DNA from: Sporisorium sorghi | Taxonomy: Eukaryota > Basidiomycota > Ustilaginomycetes > Ustilaginales > Ustilaginaceae | Direction of reading: 5' to 3' | Assembly (NCBI GenBank): GCA_023212695.1 | Contig: JALCCG010000234.1 | Span: 1 to 21,886, forward strand | DNA: 21,886 nt | Part shown: positions 8,825 to 16,527 of the stretch, piece after piece | How the letters are laid out: each line of letters begins with the position of its first letter | Position numbering within the stretch: position 1 is the first letter of the stretch | Translations under genes and position numbers: made by a program | The notes under the pieces: model-generated | Told to the model about the DNA's origin: nothing | Database searches by the model: none | The model's input: only the letters and a program-made list of their open reading frames with translations

Positions 8825-11664
8825 CTACCGGCCTCCATGATGAGTAGCGCCGCCATCATAGAAGGATCGATGGGGCGGCAGCGGCTGTTGATGCTGCTGC
8901 TGCTGTTGTTGTTGTTGTTGCTGCTGGAAGGCATGGTGCTGATGCTGATGCTGCTGCTGGTGGTGGTGCTGCTGATGATGCTGATGGAGAGCACCATTGC
9001 CGGATATCGGAGGATGACTTGTAAAGCCACCGCTTTGCTCGCCGTACGAGTTCGGACTGGGCAGAGCGTAGCCAGAGTATCCGCCATAGCCAGCATTGTA
9101 CATGTTGTTGGTCTGAGTGGTCGGCGTCGAGGTATATTGGAGCGGAGGCAGAGTATCGACGCTTCGCTTCCTTTGCGACGCAGGCCACGTGTTCTGAAGC
9201 GGCGACGGCAACGTGGGCGGCTGTGGCTGTTGTTGTTGTTGTTGTTGTTGTTGCTGCTGCGGGTACTGACTCCACTGTGATGTGGTTGCATGTCCATTGG
9301 AAAAGCTGGGCAAAGACAAGGCGGCCGGAGCAGAGGCACCATTGTCGACTGGATCGAACCAAGGCACGTTGTTGGTCCAGTCGGTGGTCGAGGCAGGACC
9401 GAACAAATCAAACATGGGGATATCGAACATGCCTCCGTGACCGCCGTTGGGTGCAGTGAGATTGGACTGCTGCTGCTGTTGCTGTGGCAAGCCTGAAACG
9501 AAGCTAGCTTGAAAGCTCTGAGGAAAAGAGGCAGTCTGACCCTGATGCGCTTGGTGGTCGTTGCCAGTGATGCCAGTAGTACTGCTGCTCGAGTGAGGCG
9601 CGAACTGGGTCGAAGCGGCATGAGAATCCTGTTGGAGCGTCGGTGCAGGCTGGTGAGATGTTTGTGCGCTTGTGCTTGGCTTGGGTGACGGTTGAACAGC
9701 CGCCGCAGCGGAGCCGGAGGTGTCAGTCGACACAGGCTGAGGCTTCCGATCTGCTGTAGGCGACGCTGGCGTCGACGCCTTGGTGAGCAAATGACGATAC
9801 TGCAGCGGAACGGTTCTCTGCAGAGATGCACCCAGCTTCCACTTTTGCATGACCTGCACCATCTCCTCGATGAAGAGGACACCAATTTGGGAGATGCTCT
9901 TTCCGGGCGTGACTTGGTCCTTGGACTCGGTGAGATCAGGAGGTAGGCTGAGCAGGCGTCTGCCAGCGGATGTCGGCGGCGGCATGCTGCTTCTTTTGGG
10001 CCGAACGGGCGGCAGATACTCGTTGCGGTCGCATTCATCGAGCCGGTGAAGTGCGTTGATCATCATGCCCATGTGCATGTCGACGGTGACGGGAAGAAAG
10101 TCAAAGCCGTGCAGAGAGCAGGCGGTCTTCTCGAGGAAAGTCTTGCAGCAATCGGTGGCGAAGGCGGTGGTGAGCAGCAGAGGAGCGCCGGTGGCTTCGA
10201 TCCAAAGGGAACCGCGCTGCTTCTTGGATGCAGCGGCGCCACCTCGAGTCAAGATGTCGGGTTGCGAATAGCCGAGACCTCGATCAAACAGGCTGAAAAC
10301 GCTGAGCAAGTTGTGCGTCTCTGTATCTCTACGCTCCGAGATGATGGAGGCGTGGGCGGTAAAGCTGGTATCGTATCGGAGTGCGTCGACCATCTCGTTG
10401 GCAGAAAAGCCGTGGTTGAGCTCGCCGGTCATGAAAGCGCAGATGGCCAAGCACGGCAAGAGTTCTTGCAGCGAATACGACTCCATGGTGGCCCAGTCTT
10501 CGAGCAGCAGGGCGGGTCGCACACTGGCAAAGGGGCTAAAAGCTTGTGCTTTTGCAGCCTGCCAGAAGAGCTGCTGCTGCGACGATGAGGTGAGCAAGTC
10601 AAGAATCTGCTGGCGCGTCTCTGGGGTGGTGGGCGTGAGCGATGCAGTCGAGTCTAGCTCTGGTTTTGTGGCCGAAGCGAGGATGCGATACATGCCAGCG
10701 ATGGTGTCGTGGAAGCGAGCCATGGCCTTGAGGCGATAGACGAGACCGGTACGGCCGGCGGAGCGGAGGACGCTATCTTCGTCGAGACCGGGGAAGCGCT
10801 TTTCGATGGACTGGAACGGATCGCGTTGCATGCGCTCGATCTTGCGGCCATCATTGTCGATGGCCACCATGGCTTGGGCCTTTGCGGTGAGGTCGTTGAG
10901 CTGGATGGGACGAACAGTGGAGTTGACAAAGGAGAAGTGACCCTCCCAGATGCTCAATGACTGCCAGAGCGAGGCGCCGGCCAAGTGTTTGGCAAGCAAG
11001 TCGCGGCGTTGTTGCGCCTGCTTGGGGTCGTTGGGCTGAGGACGACTGCAAAGGTCGACAACGCTGTCGATGGCCTTGTCGAGATCGAGGCCTCTAGCGA
11101 TAGTGAGGGCGGCGGCGAGAAGAGATTCGCCAAGCAGACCGTTGCCTCGTTCTGCCTGTGCCGATGCTGCAACGCTGGTTCCGACGAGGGAAGGTTCGTG
11201 TGCGAGGAGCAGTTCGAGCGCCTGCACTGTGTACATGTCTCTGGGCGTCGAGAGCAGAATCTGGGTGCCGAGCTGGTCGACAAGGGTGGAGAGCTGGATG
11301 GCCAGCGGGTCGGTGAGGGGCATGGCGTGACGGCAAGCAACGAGGCACATGGAGCTGAGCAGAAGCGCGCTCGAGACGGTGGGGCGCTTGCGATGATCGG
11401 CATACATCTGATCCAAGCCGGGCAGATGCGGATGCCAGAGGAGGTAAGGCTTGAGGAAAGGTTGGAGGTAGGAGAGAGTGGAGCGTGGGATGAGGTTGAG
11501 AATGTCGAGATCGGTGAGACTGCGGTCGATGCGAGAGACAAGATAGGCGGTGAAGCTGGGCTGCTGGGCGGCGTAGTCGATGAGAACCGAGAGAGGTCTC
11601 CAGAGCGAGGTCCATGTGCGTCCAGGAGGTTGAACTTTGGAAGAAGAGGTTGGCATGGATGAGG

Positions 11665-11707
<43 letters not shown>

Positions 11708-12418
11708 GGGCGAGGATGCTGAGCCAGGGGTGGGAGGCTTGATGTGAGTGGCAGACGAGCTGGCACGCATAGAGAAACGCTCGATTGGGCGTGCAGAAGG
11801 CGTAGAAGATGCTGACAGAGGAGTTGTTGCGTCGTCGGGGATCGGGTTGAAGAATTGGACGGATGCGAGGGTGGAGGCGGCCTCTCTGGAGCTAGCAGCA
11901 TCGTTGGAGCTAGAAGTAGCGTGAGAAGACAGGTCGGGAGCATCGTGGTAGGCGGAGCGTTGATCCGAGAGACGAGCCGCAGCAGCAGCAGCGAGTTGCT
12001 CGAGAGATCCGGGACTGCGAGGTGGAGACGAGGGCAGACGAGAAGAGCTCGAGCTGGGTTTGGCCTTGACGATGGTCGTGTTTGAACAAGAGGATGGCTT
12101 GTTGGGGCCGGGAGAGGAGAGCTTTGGCCTTCGTTTGCGATCGCCGTCCCAGACAACGCAGTCGAGAGAGAGAACCTTGCATCGATGACAGGCGAGATGG
12201 TTGGTGAGCGGTGTCATGGATGAAGGCACGTGAAGGCTTTCGTCTGGGAGTTCGCATCTCGCCTTCTTCTCGCGACACTTGAGACAGCTTCGTTTGGCAT
12301 ATGCTCTGCGTCTCGCCGACTGTTTGACGGGAGGCTTGGACTCGGCGTCGAGCTCATCATGACGATAAGGATGCTGTTGCTGCTCATGCTGCTGCGATGC
12401 AGTCCTGTCCGCGGGCAT
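8825..12418 (-). CDS. Zn2Cys6 fungal transcription factor with Gln/Asn/His-rich tracts
   Basis: This encodes a 1197-residue nuclear regulator. A basic N-terminal region leads into a binuclear zinc cluster with cysteines at residues 45, 48, 55, 77, 80 and 87 (CLKC, REKKARC, then CHRC, SLDC). The spacing within each half (C-x2-C-x6-C) is canonical, but the loop between the halves is 21 residues, longer than in Gal4-type proteins. Serine-rich linker DNA and an Asn tract (about 237-250) follow. A helical region (about 270-650) resembles the fungal-specific middle homology region. The C-terminal ~400 residues are low complexity with Gln runs near 1054-1066 and Gln/His runs near 1150-1180, typical of activation regions. 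Target genes are unknown. The ATG at 12418 (MPADRTAS, A at -3) is chosen; the frame is open a further 435 bases upstream, but that stretch reads as simple repeat and unconserved sequence. It is transcribed in tandem after YTH1. Confidence 0.85.
8880..8975. repeat. CAG/CAA/CAC-type trinucleotide tract in the transcription factor gene
   Basis: Imperfect trinucleotide repeats, read as CTG/TTG on the plus strand, encode Gln- and His-rich sequence near the C-terminus of the Zn2Cys6 protein. A second Gln tract is encoded at about 9225-9258. Mixed CAG and CAA codons suggest the tracts are kept as amino-acid repeats, not only as DNA slippage products. Confidence 0.8.
11665..11708. repeat. Pure (GTT)n trinucleotide repeat encoding poly-Asn
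   Basis: About 14 nearly perfect GTT units on the plus strand read as AAC codons on the minus strand. They encode a run of about 14 Asn in the linker after the zinc cluster. Use of a single codon makes this tract likely to vary in length between strains. Confidence 0.9.
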
Positions 12419-12977
12419 TTTGAGAAGCGAGAAGAGAAGAGAAGAGAAGAGAAGAGAAGAGAAGAGCGCTAATGCGCTCAAAGCTCGATGCGCGGCGGCG
12501 TCGTCGCCATTTGTCGTTCGTCCAGCGTATTCCAGTGATCGATTCTCGACGGATGAGATGGTGGTGTCGATGGTGGCGGTGGCGGTGATGATAAGGAAAA
12601 GGCTGAGTCGAAAGTGTGTGATTGATTCGAAAGCAGACAATGTGTGACTGATCAAAGGCAAACGAAAAAGGGCATATCGGATGCTCCGACGAGGAGCCAG
12701 TGCGCTTCGAATGCGGAACGCGGAGTAGCCGACCACCACCCAAAATGTGCGCACCGAAAAGGCGAATTTCAAAAATAAAATAAAAAATAAATAAAGCGGA
12801 GAGATTTGCGGGGGATCTGCCTGACAAATTCTACCGATTGCTTTGCTTTGCAACGAATGGTACAGTAAATTTAAATTTACAGACAGTCTGAACGAGCTTC
12901 GATTGGGGAGATCATGCTACCGCTCTTGAATTGGATGAGTAGAAGTACAGTGTAAAAACGAGTGATAGCTGCAATGG
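12419..12977 (-). promoter_or_regulatory. Upstream region of the Zn2Cys6 gene
   Basis: This 559-bp interval separates the YTH1 stop codon from the transcription factor start and should hold the YTH1 3' UTR and the regulator's promoter. A (GAGAA)n repeat abuts the start codon. AT-rich DNA occurs at about 12772-12795 (several AAATAAA-like words), and a palindromic AAATTTAAATTT is visible at about 12867-12878. On the minus strand the frame from 12853 to the start codon lacks stops, which I take as chance. Confidence 0.5.
12429..12466. repeat. (GAGAA)n pentanucleotide repeat
   Basis: These 38 bases are made of 7.6 perfect copies of GAGAA. On the minus strand they form a pyrimidine tract (TTCTC)n ending 10 bases before the Zn2Cys6 start codon, so the tract is very probably in the 5' leader. 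Confidence 0.95.
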
Positions 12978-14096
12978 CTAATATGGCCGTGGTCGATCTC
13001 GTTGGCGTGCTTGTCCTCCTGGACCACGTTCGATGCCACCGCGATTGCCTGGAAGTGCTGGATTGGGACACATGTTGGCAAAGTGGCCCATCTCTCCACA
13101 TTTGAAACAAAGCACTTCGGACAGATCCTTTCGCCATCCAGGACGTCCGCCGTCTTGTTGCCCTCCTTGCGTTGGTGGTGGTCCGAATCCATTGTTGGGC
13201 CTCCTTTGCATGCCGTTGGTGTTGTTGCCATATCCCATTGGCGCGCGTGCTCCTGCTGCCTCGTCACCACCGCGTGCTCCACCCACTTGACCGGCTGGCA
13301 TGCCATATCGTCCAGGTGGTGCACGATTCCTCTGCATACCCCCGCCATCCGCATACTCGTCGCCACGACCACCTCCACCCGTGCCGAATGCTTCTGCTGC
13401 TGACAACGGTCGATGCGTAAGGATGGGCGAATTGGACCGTGACGCGCTCGAGGACGGTGTACTCTTGATGTGTCCGCGTGGGCACTCGAGACCCTGAGGG
13501 CAGAAACCTGCTAGATACAGCGGACATGCAACGCGCCGAATGTGCTTCTTGGTGCACAGCGGACCTTTGGGACAAAAGCCTCGGTTGTACTTTTCGCATT
13601 CCCTCCGCTTGATTGCAGCGTCGACGTGCAGATAGAGGCAGTCGTCACCGCTGTTGCAGAATCCAAACGTGGCGTAGAAGCGACACTCGGGGATCCTTCG
13701 CATGTCGTATTCGTGCAAGTAATCGCACTGGTCGCCCTTCTTACACAGTCCTCGAAGCCAATGCTTGCAGACCGTGCGCTTGTTGGGGTCGCGCAGTGCC
13801 GTCGATCCTTGCGGTAGAAAGTTGAGATGGCTCGGCTTGACGTGTCGACGTGGACACGATGCACCACGAGGACACTGTAGCCTCTCCGAGTAGTCCGGGC
13901 ACAGTTGCGCATCGTTGTCCAGCTTGACATTGAGATGGTCCTTGATGTACTGCTCAAAGCTGAACTCGTTGTGGATAAAGTCGGCGGGGATGGAACTTGA
14001 AGCGCCCACCAATCGTTGCTGCGTGATCAACGGACGATGCGACGAGTGCGAGCTTGGGCCCGCACCGTGGTGATGCAGCGTGAGTGGCGCGTTCAT
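12978..14096 (-). CDS. YTH1: mRNA 3'-end processing protein Yth1 / CPSF30, with zinc knuckle
   Basis: This encodes a 372-residue RNA-binding subunit of the cleavage and polyadenylation factor, which recognises the poly(A) signal region. Five tandem CCCH fingers are visible: C66-C75-C81-H85, C110-C118-C124-H128, C138-C147-C153-H157, C167-C175-C181-H185 and C191-C199-C205-H209. Their order and spacing match CPSF30/Yth1. A Gly/Arg/Asn-rich linker leads to a C-terminal CCHC zinc knuckle (C330, C333, H338, C343). The knuckle is present in metazoan CPSF30 but absent from the shorter budding-yeast Yth1. The N-terminal ~60 residues include the EFSFEQYIKDHL helix typical of the family. The start at 14096 (MNAPLTLHHH) is the first ATG of the frame. 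The gene is divergent from RLP24; the 669-bp gap contains an 84-base poly(T) tract. Confidence 0.94.
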   Translation of the reverse strand: MNAPLTLHHHGAGPSSHSSHRPLITQQRLVGASSSIPADFIHNEFSFEQYIKDHLNVKLDNDAQLCPDYSERLQCPRGASCPRRHVKPSHLNFLPQGSTALRDPNKRTVCKHWLRGLCKKGDQCDYLHEYDMRRIPECRFYATFGFCNSGDDCLYLHVDAAIKRRECEKYNRGFCPKGPLCTKKHIRRVACPLYLAGFCPQGLECPRGHIKSTPSSSASRSNSPILTHRPLSAAEAFGTGGGGRGDEYADGGGMQRNRAPPGRYGMPAGQVGGARGGDEAAGARAPMGYGNNTNGMQRRPNNGFGPPPTQGGQQDGGRPGWRKDLSEVLCFKCGEMGHFANMCPNPALPGNRGGIERGPGGQARQRDRPRPY

Positions 14097-14302
14097 CCCG
14101 TTGTGCGTGATCGATGTTCCTTCGAGTGGATGATGGTTCGATGGAAAGAAGCTTGAGAATGGCTCGACCGATTCAAGAAATTGCGCACATTTTGGGCAGT
14201 TTCAATACAAAGCGAATCGACTCAGCCGCCCGATTCCTTTTCAGCCACGCCGATGACAGCCGACTTCCGAGATTTGAACTGTGGGAAATTTCTCTTCTCT
14301 CT

Positions 14303-14389
<87 letters not shown>

Positions 14390-14765
14390 CCTCACAGCGA
14401 AGAAGTTTTTGAATTTTTTGGGAAAAGGGCACTGTGACAGTCAAAGGGTTGTCGGAACCCTCCGAACGACCCTTGGTACATCACCACCACCATCCCAACA
14501 AGCTGTGGTCACCATCCGTCACCATCCATCGTCCTCGACTCTGTCATACGCTGGTCGCCGACGTCGTTGTCTCGTGACATCCTTTGATCGCACGTATAGC
14601 TGGGCTTGGCCTGTCTGGACCATCGCCAATTATCGACCTCTTGATCACTGCGTGTCCGCCACCCTCCGACCGAATCATCTTCAGAGCCACGACTCTGGAT
14701 CATCCTTCCAGTCCCGACACTCCAGCCCTTCCTTCCGGAAGTAACCTCGATCCACACTCGCCGCC
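14097..14765. promoter_or_regulatory. Divergent promoter region, YTH1 / RLP24
   Basis: This 669-bp interval lies between two divergent start codons. It is dominated by a TC-rich lead-in and a T(84) tract at 14306-14389, about 210 bases upstream of YTH1 and about 375 upstream of RLP24. Long dA:dT tracts are known to exclude nucleosomes, so the tract could act as a shared open-chromatin element; this is inference. No other element was recognised. Confidence 0.55.
14306..14389. repeat. Homopolymer T(84)
   Basis: This is an uninterrupted run of 84 T, preceded by a short CT-rich stretch. It is the longest homopolymer in the window and its exact length may be unreliable. Confidence 0.95.
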
Positions 14766-15311
14766 ATGAGGATCGAACATTGCTTCTTCTGCTCCGCACC
14801 CTGCTACCCAGGCAAGGGTATCACTTTTGTCCGTAACGATGCAAAGATCTTCAAGTTTTGCAAGTCCAAGTGCCACAAGAACTTCAAGCTGAAGCGAAAC
14901 CCACGCAAGGTTCGCTGGACGAAGGCTTTCCGCAAGGCGAACGGCAAGGAGATGACCGTCGACTCCACGCTCGAGTTCGAGAAGAAGCGCAACGTCCCCG
15001 TTCGCTACGACCGCGAGCTCGTCGCCACCACTCTCCACGCCATGAAGCGCATCCAGGAGATCAAGACGCGCAGAGAGATTGCCTTCTACAAGGCTCGCAT
15101 GGCCAAGGCCGGCGTCAAGGCCAAAGCAAAGGAAGCCGACCGTCTCCTCGTCCACCGCAACGCTCACCTCCGCGCATCCATCGATGCTGCCAAGAACACC
15201 GCCTCTACATCCAGCGAAAAGATCAAGGTCAAGGCAACCTCTGCCAAGCCAAAATCGGCTCTGGTTGGTGCTGGCGACTCTGGCATGACCATGGGCATGG
15301 ACACCGACTAA
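14766..15311 (+). CDS. RLP24: Ribosome biogenesis protein Rlp24 (L24e-like)
   Basis: This encodes a 181-residue nucleolar/pre-60S factor. Rlp24 is a paralogue of ribosomal protein L24 that holds its place on early pre-60S particles. It is stripped off in the cytoplasm by the AAA-ATPase Drg1 and then replaced by L24. The N-terminal zinc-binding TRASH/L24e domain has C6, C9, C32 and C36, in [18 protein letters not shown] and [28 protein letters not shown] follows, which is diagnostic of Rlp24 more than of L24 itself. The remainder is a long basic helical region ending in a low-complexity Ala/Lys/Ser tail. Yeast Rlp24 is ~199 residues, so the length is normal. The start has a GCCGCC context directly before ATG. 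No introns are evident. Downstream begins the gene-poor repeat region. Confidence 0.95.
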   Translation: MRIEHCFFCSAPCYPGKGITFVRNDAKIFKFCKSKCHKNFKLKRNPRKVRWTKAFRKANGKEMTVDSTLEFEKKRNVPVRYDRELVATTLHAMKRIQEIKTRREIAFYKARMAKAGVKAKAKEADRLLVHRNAHLRASIDAAKNTASTSSEKIKVKATSAKPKSALVGAGDSGMTMGMDTD

Positions 15312-15819
15312 CCCGGCCACGTCTCTCTCACATCAGGCATGTCGTGCACCTCATGCGTCACCGAACCTGTCCAACTCGTGCCCGTTTGCCAAGGCTCTCG
15401 TTCTCCTAGCATATCACCGTGCTTGTATTATACCTCAACTCAGACACATCCGACTCGACCAGCGGTCTCTGTCTTTGCATTGCATCCATTCAGTCATCTT
15501 CATCTTCAGCCCTCCTTCGTTGTCCTCTTGTCGTGCAAGAGGACCTCAGCAGCCACCTCGTCAGAGTAACGCCCCGCACACATCCGTTCCAGCGTCCGAG
15601 CCCAATGTTCTGCAGTCACTCTTCTGAGTCCGAAGATCGTAGTGCCAATGGCTGGCCCGTCCCTGGCTGGTTTCAAACTCGAGCCGATCATGAGCCACAC
15701 TTCTGAGTCAAATGTTCGTTATGAGTCGCTACTCGCTCGGCTCGTCATCGCGCCCCAGTGCTCGACACCGCCCGTCATGCTGAGATACGTCTGCCAGCTA
15801 CGAGTCATGAGTCTCACCA

Positions 15820-15969
15820 CAATCATATCCTGAAAAAAGTAAAAAGTCGTCCCCGGAGCCACCCTAGGAGCCACCTGGGGTGGCTGCTGGGGTGGCTCCG
15901 CGAACAACCAAGGGGTGCTGGGCTGGGTGGCTCCTAGGACGACTTTTTCCTTTTTTCAGGATATGATTG
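15820..15969. mobile_element. Foldback (inverted-repeat) element
   Basis: A ~45-bp arm at 15820-15864 is repeated in inverse orientation at 15925-15969. Over the core 43 bases, 40 match. Each arm reads, from the outside in, ATCATATCCTGAAAAAAG, then AAAAGTCGTCC, then a GGAGCCACCC unit. The ~60-bp centre holds further GGTGGCTCC-type units, so the whole can fold into one long hairpin. I found no clear target-site duplication. I do not recognise the family; a MITE-like or foldback DNA transposon is inferred. Confidence 0.6.
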
Positions 15970-16025
15970 GAGCCACCCCTTAGGAGGAGCCTAGATCGGG
16001 GGTGCTTCCTTGGGTGGCTCCTAAG
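15969..16025. repeat. Additional inverted GGAGCCACC / GGTGGCTCC pair
   Basis: GGAGCCACC at 15969-15977 and its inverse GGTGGCTCC at 16013-16021 lie just outside the foldback arm, each next to a CTTAGGAG or CTCCTAAG word. Together with the arms they make an array of alternating copies of one 9-base unit over about 200 bases. Confidence 0.65.
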
Positions 16026-16116
16026 AAACAGCCACATGTTAGAATATCGGCGATTAGGGGTTACATCATCCCGATTAAAGCTGTAAGATCCAGTACCAAC
16101 AATCTAACATTCACAG

Positions 16117-16141
16117 ACATTCTGGAACAAAGCCAGAATGT
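16117..16141. repeat. Perfect 9-bp stem hairpin
   Basis: ACATTCTGG at 16117-16125 pairs perfectly with CCAGAATGT at 16133-16141 across a 7-base loop. It overlaps the start of the larger hairpin at 16139-16225, so the two structures would compete. Confidence 0.8.
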
Positions 16142-16225
16142 TGGGTTTGATTGCCAGAACAACTCGGTAGGCGGGCAGATGATCCTGCCCAATCAGGAGC
16201 TTAGATTCTGGCAACTCTCCCAACA
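16139..16225. repeat. Nested 87-bp hairpin with TGTTGGG/CCCAACA ends
   Basis: Three inverted pairs nest in order: TGTTGGG with CCCAACA (16139-16145 and 16219-16225), TTGCCAGAA with TTCTGGCAA (16151-16159 and 16206-16214), and GGGCAG with CTGCCC (16173-16178 and 16185-16190). This is a small cruciform or structured RNA, or the remnant of a miniature element. The TG...CA ends also resemble LTR termini, but the size is far too small for an LTR. Confidence 0.65.
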
Positions 16226-16317
16226 ATCAAGAACAAAGAAGGCATGACTCGACCTGAAGGGGTGAAGAAGCATCAAGCAGGAAGGACTCTAGTCACTCAA
16301 AGTTATGCATGCTCATG

Positions 16318-16327
16318 TATATAAATA
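16318..16327 (+). promoter_or_regulatory. TATA-box-like sequence inside the repeat region
   Basis: TATATAAATA is a good match to a eukaryotic TATA box and sits within the possible element of 15822-16527. No gene follows within a convincing distance. It could be a relic of an element's own promoter. Confidence 0.35.
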
Positions 16328-16484
16328 ATCACAAGAGCACCCAAACACGGGAAGAGCTCCTTGTCCAAACTAACTACAAGACCCCTCATAGTCAGATTCA
16401 TAAATATCTTCCTGCAAGACTCGCCTCTGGCCACATTCGCGCACGCTAATCCAGCGAAACTAATACCACACAGGGTGACTCCGT

Positions 16485-16527
16485 GGGTGGTTCCTGGGAC
16501 GACTTTTTCCTTTTTTCACGATATGAA
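16485..16527. repeat. Third dispersed copy of the foldback terminus
   Basis: These 43 bases match the right arm at 15925-15967 at 39 of 43 positions in the same orientation. They match the inverse of the left arm (15822-15864) at 38 of 43. The left arm at 15822 and this copy could therefore be the ends of one ~706-bp element, with the arm at 15925 internal. Confidence 0.75.

Noticed and set aside
8809..10038. 409-codon open frame overlapping the 3' half of the transcription factor gene
   Set aside because: It is a shifted reading of the CAG/CAA tracts giving Ser/Asn/Arg runs, and the main frame is continuous through the whole region.
10954..12156. 400-codon open frame in another minus-strand frame within the transcription factor gene
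   Set aside because: It is almost all Ser/Pro/Arg/Thr, the pattern of a frame-shifted reading of a low-complexity gene, and it has no domain.
12418..12853. N-terminal extension of the transcription factor by 145 in-frame codons
   Set aside because: The extension is read from simple repeats and unconserved sequence. The ATG at 12418 has a good context and gives a typical short basic N-terminus before the zinc cluster.
15640..15690. Possible tRNA T-arm (GGTTTCAAACTCGAGCC)
   Set aside because: No acceptor stem, anticodon arm or A box could be fitted around it.
16002..16247. 81-codon open frame across the hairpin region, considered as a small gene or transposon fragment
   Set aside because: It runs through the inverted repeats and matches no protein family I recognise.
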